Assembly (NCBI GenBank): GCA_963281255.1
Contig: OY725498.1
Coordinates: forward strand, 3,286,001 to 3,350,000
DNA: 64,000 nucleotides
Direction of reading: 5' to 3'
Origin: Aphrocallistes beatrix
Lineage: Eukaryota; Porifera; Hexactinellida; Sceptrulophora; Aphrocallistidae
Numbering within the stretch: the first letter of the stretch is position 1; each line of letters opens with the position of its first letter. This document shows, piece by piece, positions 22,663 to 33,673 of the stretch. The notes beneath the pieces were generated by a model, which was not told the DNA's origin, ran no database searches, and saw nothing but the letters and a program-made list of their open reading frames with translations. The translations under genes were made by a program, and so were the position numbers.

Positions 22663-22908
22663 GTTGTATTAAACTTGCAAATCGCATATATTTGTATATT
22701 ATCTCAAAATTTAAGGTTGTGTAATATCTAGAAAACTAGAGCCAATTCAGCAAAACTAATAGTATTTTCGGATTCAGCAACCCCGATATACCCCAAAAAC
22801 GCTCCAACAATCTGAGCCAAGAGAAAAAAAAAATATTTTTTGTTGGCCTGTGTTATGTATGAACAGATTTTTTGGAACCTGGTGGTTCACAATAAGCGGC
22901 CCTCACTG

Positions 22909-23305
22909 TATATTGTTGTTTTAAGTAGTGATCATTCAGAGTGATACCAATTATGAAGTAAAGTTAAAGAATGTAAATGAAGCCAAGTCCAAATGTTAGA
23001 GAGAAGATGGGAAGATGTTGGGATTTACAATTATTGTAGTAGATGCTTAGTTCATCCTCTGGTAGTAGCAGCATAGTAGTTGTGTGTGTGTCATTTATTG
23101 TAATTAATTGCAATATGATTAAAAAATGCAGATGTTCAGTAGTTTCTTAATGAGGGATAAATGCTATCATAGTACATGTTTATAAGTTACGGAAAGTAAA
23201 GGAAACTTAACTTTAAATATTATATTGATTATATGGTCATATCCAAATATTCCACTTACTACTTCATCCCTGATACTTTTACTGTCTGGCATATAGAGAG
23301 GTTAT
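22909..23305. other. No gene recognised
   Basis: AT-rich, no exon borders or repeat structure that I could support. Confidence 0.4.
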
Positions 23306-23313
23306 GCTATAAC

Positions 23314-24354
23314 CATAGCCTACTGTATATAAGGCCTCACAGTAACTTGCGGATTTGGGACTAAGGATGCGGTAGAAGATGGTTGAAATAATACATGAGC
23401 TACCTTAAATCATTAACAAAGCACAATAGAGCTTAGGAATGTATTACCAGCATATATAAATAAGGTGTCAAAGTACTCATATCCGTCGTTAAAATTTAGA
23501 TTAGTCACCATATGGCTGCGCAATAGGTGATATTTGCAACAAATTTGGTGATTTTCAGAGGCAGTTTAAGGGCACTTCTAAGTGTTTTTATTATAAAGTT
23601 TTTCGCATAGAACTGAGATGCGAATTGGTTAATACGAAAAATTTGGATTTTTTTCATGGAATGTTGCTATGGAAACGTGTTTTGGTCAGTTGGGGTAAAA
23701 CATATCTTGAGAACCACAAGAGTTAGACATTCAAAATTGATTCCATTTGATAGCGAATAGACTATTTCCGATAATATAATTTAGACGTAAATTCAATGGT
23801 TTACGAGATATTCGACAAATTACCGAATGTGACCAATATGATAAATTGTACAATAGCTCGTAAACCATTGAATTTAGACGAATAGATTATATTATCGCTT
23901 GATAGGAAGTAGTCTATTCGCTATCAAATGGAGCTACATTTGAATGTCTAGCTATCGCGGTTTTCAAGATATAACCTCAACTGACCAAAACACGTTTCCA
24001 TAGCAACACTGGAATGTAGCAACACTCCATGGAAAAATTCCAAATTTTTCGTATTAACCCTTCACATATCAGTTTTATACTAAAAAAATTATCATAAAAA
24101 CACTTGGAAGTGCCTTTAAACGGCCTCTGAAAATCACTAAATTTGTCACAAATATTGCTGAACCATATGGTGACAAATCGAAATTTTAACAACAAATATG
24201 AGTACTTTGACACCATATTTATATATGATTCCTAAGCTCTATTGTGCTTTGTTAATGATTTAAGGCAGCTCATGTATTAGTTCAACCATCTTCTACCGCA
24301 TCCCTAGTCTCAAATCCGCAAGTTACTGTGAGGCCTTATATACAGTAGGCTATG
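23314..24354. mobile_element. Foldback element, copy 3, complete
   Basis: Begins CATAGCCTACTGTATATAAG and ends with its complement. Flanked by GCTATAAC on both sides (23306-23313, 24355-24362). Arms pair for ~480 bp around a short centre near 23820-23850. No coding region. Confidence 0.9.
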
Positions 24355-24486
24355 GCTATAACATAATCATTGCGAACTCAAAAACCAATAAAATAAAAAA
24401 TGTAGCATAAATATTATAAATAATTATCAAGTTACTATAATCACAAAAATACACAATTATCCTAAAAAACAAACAAACAAACTAAC

Positions 24487-24682
24487 CTCCATCTCCAGTT
24501 TTGAATCTATGAATTGCCGTTCGAGACACCTGAAAATTATCTTTTGACAATATATGAACTGAATATATGGTGGAAGGAATAAGATATTTAAGAAAAATAA
24601 CATCTGAATTCTGGTGAATAGAAATATAAAATGGACTAAGTAGAGAACTTCGGAAATCCATCTTCAATCCGGATATTTGTAT
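24487..24682 (-). CDS. Host exon: second half of a fibronectin type III domain
   Basis: Minus-strand exon of 196 bp, acceptor CCTTTTACAG before it and donor GTTAGT after it. It starts in phase 0 and ends after one base of a codon (phase 1), the same pattern as exons 37246-37429 and 55486-55672. Residues run IQISGLKMDFRSSLLSPFYI to RTAIHRFKTGDG. FLKYLIPSTIYSVHILSKDN...VSRTAIHRFKTG fits strands E-G of FN3 (L-x-L-x-P-x-T-x-Y-x-V, then x-F-x-T). FN3 modules are extracellular adhesion or receptor repeats. The partner first-half exon was not found; it may lie across the TE-filled interval upstream. Which gene this is cannot be told. Confidence 0.6.
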
Positions 24683-24751
24683 CTGTAAAAGGTTAAAAAA
24701 TAATATAGAGAAAAAAATATATCTTAAAAATAGGATTTTATCAATATAGTA

Positions 24752-25090
24752 CAGGGTGGTGACTAGATGTCCATAAGTAGTGACCTAATTTTGATTTGCA
24801 CTCTTTTCAAAACGAATAACGGAAAAGTTAATATGGTAAAAAGTATTAAGTATTATACACTTGGGAGATATACAAGTAGAAGCCATTCTCAAAAGGGGTC
24901 TAGCCATTTATGATGTACTCTATCCAGGCTGCCCGATGTCTGATCATTTCCTGCAGTCGTGCCAGGACGTTAACATTCCTTTGATGTTTATTCGGGTTTT
25001 TGTAGTATATGGAGCCCCAATTATGGTCTGATCTGTAACATCTTCCAAGTTGCTCAAAGTTATTAATTAAGTTTTACAACTAGTATATTC
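24752..25090 (-). mobile_element. Fragment of a Tc1/mariner-like element (one end plus C-terminal coding relic)
   Basis: Starts CAGGGTGGTGACTAGATGTC after TA. The minus strand reads NVLARLQEMIRHRAAWIEYI with stops on either side, resembling the C-terminal tail of a Tc1/mariner-type transposase. The other end is missing. Confidence 0.4.
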
Positions 25091-25327
25091 ATAGGGTTAG
25101 AGGTAGGAACAGAGCCGAATTTACCATTAGACTAAGTAGGGTATGGTCTTCGGTACCCCAGGAGGAATAGCCACTTATAAAAAGGGTTGCTCTTAGAGAT
25201 TAAATTTATAAAATTGTTTTTATACATTTGAAATATATTTACCATTCGAACAAAAGAAATTGAACTCCCTACATAAAACTCGATTAATGTTTGTGTATGT
25301 TCGTATATATATATATATATATATATA

Positions 25328-25810
25328 CAGTACCCTCCAAAAGTATTCGTACACCTCAATATTTCCCATTAAAATAGTACTAAATGCGTCTATTACTGAA
25401 CTGTCATGCAGTTAAACTAGACGAGATACAGTATATTTGATTTCAGATTCGTATTCTACGCATTTGAATGACCTATTTTAGAGTTTTCAAATCAATTAAG
25501 TTTTAACTATGCCGAAATTTATCATCTTGTGCTACCCTATGTGACTGTGTCACCTATCACCATCTGCTATAGTGGTTGAGACTCTAGAAAAGTGGTACAT
25601 GGTGGCACAGGTCGGGAATTTTAACCTTGGCAATCAGCAATTGATTTGAAACTTCGAAAATAGGTAATTCAAATGCGTAGAATACGAATCTGAAATCAAA
25701 TATACTATATCTCTTATATTTTAACTGCATGATCATTCTTTAATATAGCCATTTTAGTACTATATTAATGGGAAATATTGAGGTGTACGAATACTTTTGG
25801 TATGGCAGTG
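25328..25810. mobile_element. Palindromic MITE (family M1), copy 2
   Basis: CAGTACCCTCCAAAAGTATT and its inverse at 25810 with TA at both sides; ~56 bp of outer ends pair almost perfectly, and inner blocks (ATTTGATTTCAGATTCGTAT) pair too. Inserted in the TA tract between a TCCTTACTATT-type arm (25267-25327) and a GC-ended repeat. Confidence 0.85.
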
Positions 25811-25837
25811 TATATATATATATATATATATATATAT

Positions 25838-26237
25838 GTAACGAATTGATTGAAGAAACTGCCAGGCACAGAAAGCTGATTTTTGGCAAGTGGGAGACTT
25901 TTGGCTATGGACCCACAAGTTCTAACCTCAGACGAAAATCTTCATGATGGAATTCTACCATCATTCTCACCGTTTTTACAACTAGAAATTTCAGTTATTT
26001 ACTATAACTCGGTCATGAGTATATCAATATATCTCAAATATGGTACAACTCTCATAAAAAAATGAAGACCCATAAAATTGACAAATTTTGTGATTTTCCA
26101 GTGTTATTATAACATGAAGACTGACGTATTTAGAGATGTTATCTACCTTATACGTAATTAATCAATGTGAGCCTAGGCACCCAAAGCGACACAGTGTCCG
26201 CTAGCCACGCAGCGCAAGCAAGCGAAGCGCCCTTGTA
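25838..26237 (+). mobile_element. GC-ended short repeat, forward copy, diverged
   Basis: GTAACGAATTGATTGAAGAA start, GCAAGCAAGCGAAGCGCCCT end. Middle carries ACTAGAAATTTCAG-TATTTACTATAACTCGG, close to the inner inverted repeat of the large element (GAAATTTCAGCTTTTCGACC). Confidence 0.8.
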
Positions 26238-27417
26238 ACTTCATGATATTACTAGTTCTACATTTGGAAATCTATTTTGAATCAATTCCATCGATATTCT
26301 ATATCATTATTAAGCTAATGTGTCAAATTTGTAAAGATTCCAGGAATTTTGAAAGGTTGCGAATTTATTTAATAAATTCCTATCGGAATTTGTAATAGAA
26401 AGTGGTTCCGACATTTGGGAAAAATCAAAACAATACAAATATTGGATTTATAAATTATTAAAAACGACGAAATTATATACTTGGGGATGTATTTATATTT
26501 GTTAACAACATGCTTATTAGTTTTTTAGTGAATTAAACTCTAGATTTTCGTAGGTTGGGAATGCTGTCAATATTTGGAGTAGGGTTAGAAAGGGTTTTAT
26601 ATGCAAAGCACTCATTGGAACATTAAAGTGTATGTATCTTCTAAATAATAGAGACATAGCACATACTATCAACTCCTTTCCACTTCGCGACCTTGCTAAA
26701 TAATTAGGTACAACAAATTTCCAGACCATATATATGGGACCATGTTCAGAACACATCTGAGCGAATTATACAGGAGCAGGTTCATGCTCACCCATAGATA
26801 GTTGCAAACCCAGATATCGATCATCTAAATGATTCTACCTTTTTCTCTAAGCAACGACGATACAACCAATGTATCCATCACAAAAAATCTTATTTTATAT
26901 TTTCGTAACATTGTTGTAGGTACTACAGTCTAGAAAAATCCCATCCGCTTTATTGAGTTCCCTGATGGTACTACTCGAATAATTATTACATCTAAAAGTC
27001 ACACAAGCTAAGGGCGTAAATGGTGCTACATGACAGAGTAGTTCAAAAGATTTTAGTCCAAGTATACAGTGCGTGAAAGCAACAGAAAGGAGTAATACAA
27101 AAGTTGTGGGTCTCCTCATATTTACCAGGTCCTTTAAGTTTATGGCCTCTCTCAACATGATATTTGATGATTCACCTCCAATTTTATCCCTTTCACGTCA
27201 ATTCAAAGTAAAATTGTGATTTTACCTTAGTTAGACCACAAGTACTGGGTACAAAGGCGACAATAGATGAACTTTTTTTTAAACTCTAGGAACCTATTAT
27301 AAATATATTATGACCTTCATGAAAGAATCTGAACAATAGGGGAACAAGAGTCTCGAAGTCAACAAATCGAAAACATTACGTTGGATATATATGATACATA
27401 TTTCGACAAGCCTTCTC
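26238..27417. other. No gene recognised
   Basis: Two minus-strand frames of 79 and 87 residues (26517-26756, 26895-27158) have no domain or splice support. The last ~90 bp (27330-27417) match 14227-14320 in reverse (TTCGATTTGTTGACTTCGAG), so that part is repetitive. Confidence 0.4.
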
Positions 27418-28165
27418 CATAGCCTACTGTATATAAGGCCACACAGTAACTTGGGGATTTGAGACTAGGGATGCGGTTGAAGATGGTTGAACTAATGCAT
27501 GAGTTGCATTAAATCATTAACCAAGCACAATTAGAGCTTAGGAATGTATTCCAAGCATATATAAATATGGAGTCAAAGTACCAATATCCGTTGTTAAAAT
27601 TTAGATTAGTCACCATATGATTGTTCAATAGGTTATATTTGTGACAAATTTAGTGATTTCAGAGGCCGTTTAAGGGCATTTCTAAGTGTTTTTATTATAA
27701 TATTATTTGCTTAGAACTGAGATGTGAATGGGTTAATACAGAAAATTTGCAAAATTCCAGTGTTACGATGGAAACGTGCTTTGGTTAGTTGGAGTCAAAA
27801 TTTGAAAGCATTCAAATATAATTAGAAAAAATTCAAAATTTTCTGTATTAACCCATTCACATCTCAGTTCTAAGCGAATAATCTTACAATACAAACGCTT
27901 AGAAATGCCCTTAAACGGCCTCTGAAAATCACTAAATTTGTTACAAATATAACCTATTGCACAATCATATGGTAACTAATCTAAATTTATCAACGAATAT
28001 TGGTACTTTGACTCCATATTTATATATCCTTGTAATACATTCCTAAGCTCTATTGTGCTTGGTTAATGATTTAATGCAACTCATGCATTAATTCAACCAT
28101 CTTCTACCGCATTCCTAGTCCCAAATCCGCAAGTTACTGTGAGGCCTTATATACAGTAGGCTATG
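27418..28165. mobile_element. Foldback element, copy 4, short
   Basis: 748 bp, CATAGCCTACTGTATATAAG ends; flanks CCTTCTC and CATTCTC are a probable 7-bp duplication with one change. Arms pair to within ~60 bp of the centre near 27790. Confidence 0.88.
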
Positions 28166-28472
28166 CATTCTCATTGTACTACTGAGCGTTTTCCTGACAT
28201 TGACATTTTTTGAGGTCTTTGCTGCATTCATCCAAGCACTATTCCATATGAATTCGATAAGCAGGCATTACAGGCTAACCAATTAGAAATGCTGACAATT
28301 TACTAGACCATTAAAAAGTTTATTAATAATATCTTGGTCTCAGGTCAGGAATTATTTAGACAAGAACAAGTCTGTGATATTTGGAGTGGCGAGAGGAAAG
28401 GCAGAATAAATGCTAAAAAATAATTGCCCTAGATAGTATTAAAACTCGATTAATGTCTATTTATTTATGTAT

Positions 28473-28489
28473 ATATATATATATATAAA

Positions 28490-28572
<83 letters not shown>
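28473..28572. repeat. TA microsatellite (~100 bp)
   Basis: Almost pure AT dinucleotide tract, preceded by a TCCTTACTATT-type arm remnant at 28439 and directly adjoining the 3' end of the minus-strand retroelement. Confidence 0.95.
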
Positions 28573-28575
<3 letters not shown>

Positions 28576-29760
28576 AAGTATAGATTCGTGATAGTAGTAA
28601 TTGGTCGTAGAGCACATACGGGGGGAAGTGGAGCAACTGCATTTCGCAGTTCATCGTAAAAGCGGTTGGGATGGTCGTGGTGAACAGTAATATCTGGGTG
28701 AGTTTTTCTGATCAGGTTAGCTACTTGGAGCTCCATTGAGGTCTCCATAGAGATGGAGCGCGATATGAGGGAGGTAAGAACTTCCAGACCTGCCACAGCA
28801 GGTCGGGTACGGCAGTCAAATGACGCCAAATGCGGTGTGCTGATCTGGGTTGTCGTAAGACATGTTTAGTCGCACCTGTTTGGCCGACATAGACCATTTT
28901 GGGAACATAAGGATGATGGAGTACGTATATCATTCGTAAATGTGCACAGGGTTCAAAGGGGAACGTTGTTCATAGCTGATGCATATGCGACACCGATCTT
29001 TGCAGATCGTATAGCGATGTTCCAGATTGGATTGGGGATACGAGTATTGGAGGATCGATATAAGTGGGGGTGGTGGAATAATTGGTACAAGATGAAAATC
29101 CTGTTTGGTGATCGGAGCCAGCTGTCGCTTTGTTGGCTTGGTCTGCGAGTAATTATAGGTTATAGCAGTAGTTTCGGGGAGGGGTCGTTTGGGGGTATTC
29201 CGGGGGTAGTACATTAAATCGGAAATTGCGTACGTGAGTTCTGAGAGGGCATGGCCCGCTCGCATGTAATGAGGCATATACCTCTGGTAGTGGTTGTGGA
29301 GCGCTAATTTGGGTTGCGTAGCAATGCGAGCTGATCTGAGAGTTGCAGCTTTCCAAGTAGAGGAGAGCATGTTCTATGAGGGATGGTTCGAAGCCACATG
29401 TAGTGGAGTGGGTTGTCTGAAAGATTGTGCCACTTGTATATATGAGTTATTAGTGGGCATAGAGAACGTCTTGAGTAACATTGTTTGGTCCTTGTTCTAG
29501 GAGATAGGGGCTTAAAAAGTCCAGGGGAAGTTTTACTGTAGAAGCGATATCGTCGAAATAAATCGTTATGGCTTGATTGGGAGGTAGGGTGTAATTGAGC
29601 ATGAGATAGGCTGTTGTCATTCGAGCTAGTTCGGGGGCTAGCGGGAGGCCCATGGGTATACCAGTCGATCCGAGGGTATAGATTTGAGATCCGTCAGTGA
29701 TAAAGTTAAGGGAGAGCAATGTATGGGTGTATAGTAGTGATTTTTCAAGTGATATCGAAT
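28573..29760 (-). pseudogene. Reverse transcriptase + GIY-YIG retroelement (Penelope-like), 5'-truncated and frameshifted
   Basis: Minus strand. The first visible part (29760-29450) has RT motifs: STGIPMGLPLAPELARMTTA (motif 4/5-like G..MG.PLAP.LA) and ITIYFDDIAST, the YxDD catalytic box. After a frame change, 29370-28930 gives a Pro-rich linker with YTICKDRCRICISYE (possible CCHH-type zinc site). Another frame change leads to YVLHHPYVPKMVYVGQTGAT, a GIY-YIG nuclease start, then LISRSISMETSMELQVANLI with a candidate catalytic E. RT followed by GIY-YIG is the Penelope-like architecture. At least three frame breaks make it dead; the 5' half is absent, as in 5'-truncated retro-insertions. The RT motif style is atypical for Penelope, so a related RT class is possible. 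Confidence 0.7.
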
Positions 29761-29901
29761 ATAAAAGTAAGACAGACATATTTAGAGATGCTATCCCCCT
29801 TATAATTAACCAATGTGACCCCAGGCGACCGAAGGGACATTCTCCGGCGGACACAAAGTGTCCGCCAGCCGCGCAGAAGCAAGCAAGCGAAGCGCGATTG
29901 T
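29733..29901 (+). mobile_element. GC-ended short repeat, forward, GC half only
   Basis: From AGTGATTTTTCAAGTGATAT to the hairpin GGCGGACACAAAGTGTCCGCC and GCAAGCGAAGCGCG. The other half is missing; the retroelement relic begins exactly here. Confidence 0.8.
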
Positions 29902-30121
29902 CCCTTTTGAATACATAAATATAGATTGTAGGCAGGCCCTATGAGAGGGGGGCCAGTAGGGCCATTTGGCCCGGGCCTCCAGCTCCAAGGGAGCCTCCTC
30001 ACCCTTCAAGGTCTCACAAAAATAGGGTTCACGATAATAATTAATTATATATATTATATTCTACAATATTTGGATTATGTAGTAATTCGCGAAGATGAAC
30101 GCAGACGAGAGCATTGCAATC

Positions 30122-30321
30122 NNNNNNNNNNNNNNNNNNNNNNNNNNNNNNNNNNNNNNNNNNNNNNNNNNNNNNNNNNNNNNNNNNNNNNNNNNNNNNN
30201 NNNNNNNNNNNNNNNNNNNNNNNNNNNNNNNNNNNNNNNNNNNNNNNNNNNNNNNNNNNNNNNNNNNNNNNNNNNNNNNNNNNNNNNNNNNNNNNNNNNN
30301 NNNNNNNNNNNNNNNNNNNNN
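30122..30321. other. Assembly gap (200 N)
   Basis: Run of N of conventional length; translated frames through it are meaningless. Confidence 1.
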
Positions 30322-31046
30322 GACCAGCAGTAAAGTACCAGGCTAAGTTTTTCTTAACAGTTTCGTAGGTCTAAAGGAGCAAAAACTATCAAAGATATGA
30401 ATGCGAATTTAAATATTGCCGTGAGTTAACGTACTGTTGAGCGAGCACTTGCAAAACTCCAGTACAAGAAGGTCTTTCCGGTTACAACGTTCATGCTCCG
30501 AGAAGAACCGTATTAAAATAATTGATTGGGCAAGGAAATAAGAGAAAAACACTGGAGGAATGCTATCTTTTGCGATGAAGCTTCCTTGGTTGCATGGAGG
30601 TATAGTTAAGATGTGGACAAAAGCTGGAAAAAAACGCTGGCAACCAGTCCCTAAGCATAGCCAAAAGGTGCACATCTGGGGGCATTTTCTTCAATGGGAA
30701 CTTTCCCTTATGTATATTCCGTCAGAATTTAACAGGTGTCTTATACTGCAAAATCTTACAATGGTATTTACTATCCCAGGCAAAGGTTTTCCAAAATAGC
30801 TGGTTTCTTGTAGAGGATAACAACCCTAAGCACACGTCCAAAGTTGTGAAGACGTTTAAGGAAGAAAATATGCCTCAAAAGTTGTTAGATTGGCCAAGTC
30901 AAAGCCCAGATATTAATCCAATAGAGAATTTATTCGCTTGGATTAAATATCAACTCAATAGGCTCCCGCACAGAAGGTCTACTACAGTTTCTGCACTTGA
31001 GTTCAAGTTGAACCAGATTTGGAATGGGATAAGTCCGGAATTTTAG
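30322..31046 (+). pseudogene. Tc1-like transposase relic (DD35E-like spacing)
   Basis: Plus-strand broken frames after the gap. Recognisable blocks: NAIFCDEASLVAW (first D), FLVEDNNPKHTSKVVKTF (second D), DWPSQSPDINPIENLFAWIK (E). I count 35 residues from the second D to the E, one more than classic Tc1 DD34E. Several stops and frame changes lie between the blocks (e.g. before 30560 and near 30800). The end at 31046 is a TAG after WNGISPEF. The 5' third is lost in or before the gap, and no inverted ends were found. Confidence 0.8.
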
Positions 31047-31268
31047 AAACCATATTGGCATTATATGCCAAAAAGATGTAGAATGGTAGTAAATAATTGT
31101 GGATATCATATTAAATATTGAAATACTAACAAATAACTTTTCTTATGACTATTCGTTTCAGGATAAAGTACTATTTAATATATATACATATATGTACTTG
31201 AGAATTCTTTGATTCTAAATAATTATGTCGTCTTACTGTATATACTATATATATACACGTATATACTA

Positions 31269-31829
31269 CAAGCGGCTTCGCTTGCTTGCGCTGCGCGGCT
31301 GGCGGACACTTTGTGTCCGCCGGAGGCTCCCTTCGGTCGCCTGGGGTCACATTGGTTCATTATAAGGGAAATAACACCTCTAAATATGTATATCTTAGTG
31401 TTTCGATATCACTCGAAAAATCACAAAATTTGTAAATTATAAAAATGTTGATGCGTAATGATGACGTCATAACGGAGTGATGAGTCATCATCTTTTGATG
31501 ATAGTTGCATAATATGTGAGGTATGTTAGTATACAGATTCTCTTAAAATTTCAGCCTTCTATCTCCTATAATGGCTTAGTTATGCTCGAATAACTGTATT
31601 GCTTAACTTTTAAAATGTGACAATGACGTCATAATTCCATGATGAGTCGACATTTTCGTCTGAACTCAGAACTTAGTGGAGCCATAGCCAAAAGACTCCC
31701 GCATGCCAAAAATCAGCTTTCTCCTCCCGGCAGTTTCTTCAATCAATTCGTTACAGATATAGATATATATACTATATACACACACACATACACACATATA
31801 CAAACATTAATCGAGTTTAATAGTAAGGA
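31269..31829 (-). mobile_element. GC-ended short repeat, reverse copy with right arm
   Basis: CAAGCGGCTTCGCTTGCTTG start, GGCGGACACTTTGTGTCCGCC hairpin, GTTACAGATATAG end, then a CA/TA tract and the reverse-complement arm ending AGTAAGGA at 31829. Confidence 0.85.
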
Positions 31830-32069
31830 TTTTCTAAGATTATATTTTCTCAGATTAATTCCTTCCTGAATTAGGAATTTCAAGAATTTCATTGAAAATT
31901 AGCAGTCGATGACCTTAGGACAGAGGCCTACCATCCGCAGTCTTTAGGCTTGTTGAAGCTCATAACAAAATAATCAAAACGTAAGTATAGCATGCTATCA
32001 GTATAGATCAACTAGATCTCATTACTATTTAGTTCCTCATTCATTAGCAAACAACAAATAATGGTTAAG

Positions 32070-32215
32070 CAAACAGGAGCAGAATGGCCAAGCAAATTGC
32101 AAGCTGCTGTGCTAGCTTCGAACATGTGTTGGAAGAGCTCAACAAACTACTCACCCTTCTATCTGATGTTTGGGAGAGAAGCTATAATAGTGAACATTTA
32201 CTGGCGAACACTAAC
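32070..32215 (+). pseudogene. LTR-retrotransposon integrase C-terminal fragment
   Basis: In the second forward frame the text EWPSKLQAAVLASNMCWKSS followed by TNYSPFYLMFGREAI matches the end of the integrase core of Ty3/gypsy-type elements (A.N...H.ST..SPF.LM.GRE). The reading that starts MAKQIASCC in another frame is a shadow. Only about 45 codons survive. Confidence 0.65.
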
Positions 32216-32463
32216 CTGGTGGTGATAGATGGTGAGAATAAAGAGGAGGAGTTAGACCAAACAGCTGAAGTAGATGCGTTCTCTCCCGGACCTGAAAATC
32301 AAAATGCATGGCTAGAGCCTCTGCTATACACTCGACCACAATCTCAATTTCATTCACCAAGATCCATACTTGGGGAGGGATATCTACTCGAGGGACTACT
32401 CCTGTACATATTTTTAGAGAGAATTTCAATTATATCGCATATTGTAATGTGATAAATGAATGT

Positions 32464-32808
32464 TTGACATAGACAGCAGACCTACTCTATCCAGACGGTT
32501 GGAAACTCCAGGAGGATAATTCAAGAATTCATAAATCCAAGCTCTCTGTCTCATACAAAGAGAAACGCGCAATTATATGCATAGATTGACCATCCTGCAG
32601 CCCTGATTTGAATCCTATAGAGAATTTATGGGATGTTCTGAAGAAAAGGATTCTAAACAGGGCTCCTAAGACCATCGAAGATGTCAAAAACTATGTGGAT
32701 ATATAGAGTGGGGAACCTTTGATCCTAAATTCATTGGCAACTTCACAAAATATATGCGTAAGCGGTGCGACCTTGTGATTGCTGCTCAAGGCAAAAATAT
32801 TAACTATT
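32464..32808 (+). pseudogene. Tc1-like transposase 3' fragment
   Basis: Blocks LQEDNSRIHKSKLS (second D), then DLNPIENLWDVLKKRILNRA (E) and DPKFIGNFTKYMRKRCDLVI up to a TAA at 32806-32808. An in-frame TAG interrupts after YVDI, and a small deletion damages the DWPSCSPDL join. The sequence differs from the 30322 relic, so it is a separate insertion. Confidence 0.75.
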
Positions 32809-32988
32809 AAACCATATCATATTTCATTGTTACTAAGGGGCCATAGAACCAAAATAAAACTTGAATGAGTATATCAACTTGAGTTATCAAGTTGCATTGT
32901 GTATAATAATTGTAAATAATTACGAAACAGACTGTGTACATTGATTGATATGACATGCTTTCAAAATTAATTTACTGTAATTTAGGCA

Positions 32989-33673
32989 TTGGAGTTCATC
33001 GAAAATCAGTTATTCTCCATAAATGTGAATGAATTTCCACAACTAGTTATCCATCAAATAAAGTCCGACAATCCCATAATATTCCCCATTACGATCGAGT
33101 GGCAGAAAGAAAAGTGCGATTTGTTAGGTATCCAATTCCAACAGCAAACAGACCAGCACTCTAGCCTAGCGGGACAAGTGTTGGGAAATTTTGAGCCTTC
33201 GAGGTCCGCCTCTATTACTGGTGATGGTAACTGTCTCTTTTGATGTCTGTCTAAGGTCATTTCGGGGAGTGAGGAGGATCACGCAAAGCTCCGGGGAGAA
33301 ATCTGCCGCTATATGCTCGGTGAGGCGAAAGACGAGATCAGTTGGTGTTTCAGTCAGGTTCTATCTAGTGCAATGTACGTCGCAGGGACATGGGGGAGTG
33401 ATGTTGAACTGATGGCTGCCTCCACACTACTCAAGACAGACATCTATGTTGCCAATCGGATATATAGAACCCCGGACAGCCTCATTCCTGAAGTACGCTG
33501 GTTACGCATATGTGTGTCTAATGACAACAGTGAAGATTGCGAATCTACATTGCCAATTACCACGACCATTATGAACCTGTAACTGTAATGATGAACAGCC
33601 TAACTCCAAAATTCTATAAAGATGACAAATCCGACCAAATTATCAACATTGATTACCGCCTGTCTGCCACTTA
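32989..33673 (+). pseudogene. OTU-type cysteine protease (TE-associated), one nonsense codon and one frameshift
   Basis: OTU deubiquitinase-like domain. The Met at 32989 opens MEFIENQLFSINVNEFPQLV; the catalytic D and C are in SITGDGNCLF. The next codon is TGA (33241-33243), one C-to-T change from CGA (Arg), which would give the usual GDGNCLFR. The same frame continues CLSKVISGSEEDHAKLRGEI...YVAGTWGSDVELMAASTLLK, typical OTU helices. Near 33540 the frame shifts; the other frame reads IYIANYHDHYEPVTVMMNSL with the catalytic H. So the triad D/C/H is complete but the gene is broken twice. OTU domains are found in several TE classes (LTR elements, Helitrons and others). Which element this belonged to is unclear; an integrase scrap lies 0.8 kb upstream. 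Confidence 0.8.

Larger units (their letters stand above)
16390..22852 (-). mobile_element. CACTA/CMC-like DNA transposon with ~130-bp inverted ends
   Basis: Ends CACTGGCCAACAACATTTTC and the complement of CACAGGCCAACAAAAAATAT; homology continues inward for ~130 bp (GGTATATCGGGGTT-CTGA; AATTGGCTCTA). The bases TTA occur immediately outside both ends (16387-16389, 22853-22855), consistent with a 3-bp duplication. CACT-beginning ends plus a 3-bp duplication are features of the CACTA/EnSpm group. The element encodes a two-part minus-strand protein and contains a Tc1 (18899-20238), a GTTTGTTTG repeat and three GC-ended repeats. Confidence 0.75.
16251..22908. mobile_element. MITE, CAGTCAGGGTCGC family, split by a 6.5-kb element
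   Basis: Left part 16251-16389 (CAGTCAGGGTCGTTTATTAT...) and right part 22853-22908 (...GCGGCCCTCACTG) fit together as one ~195-bp MITE when the intervening 16390-22852 element is removed, giving independent support for that element's borders. Confidence 0.8.

Noticed and set aside
28457..28700. Open frames rich in alternating Ile-Tyr
   Set aside because: Direct translation of the TA microsatellite.
29941..30368. Open frames crossing the N run (also 59337-59805)
   Set aside because: Unknown bases in assembly gaps carry no coding information.
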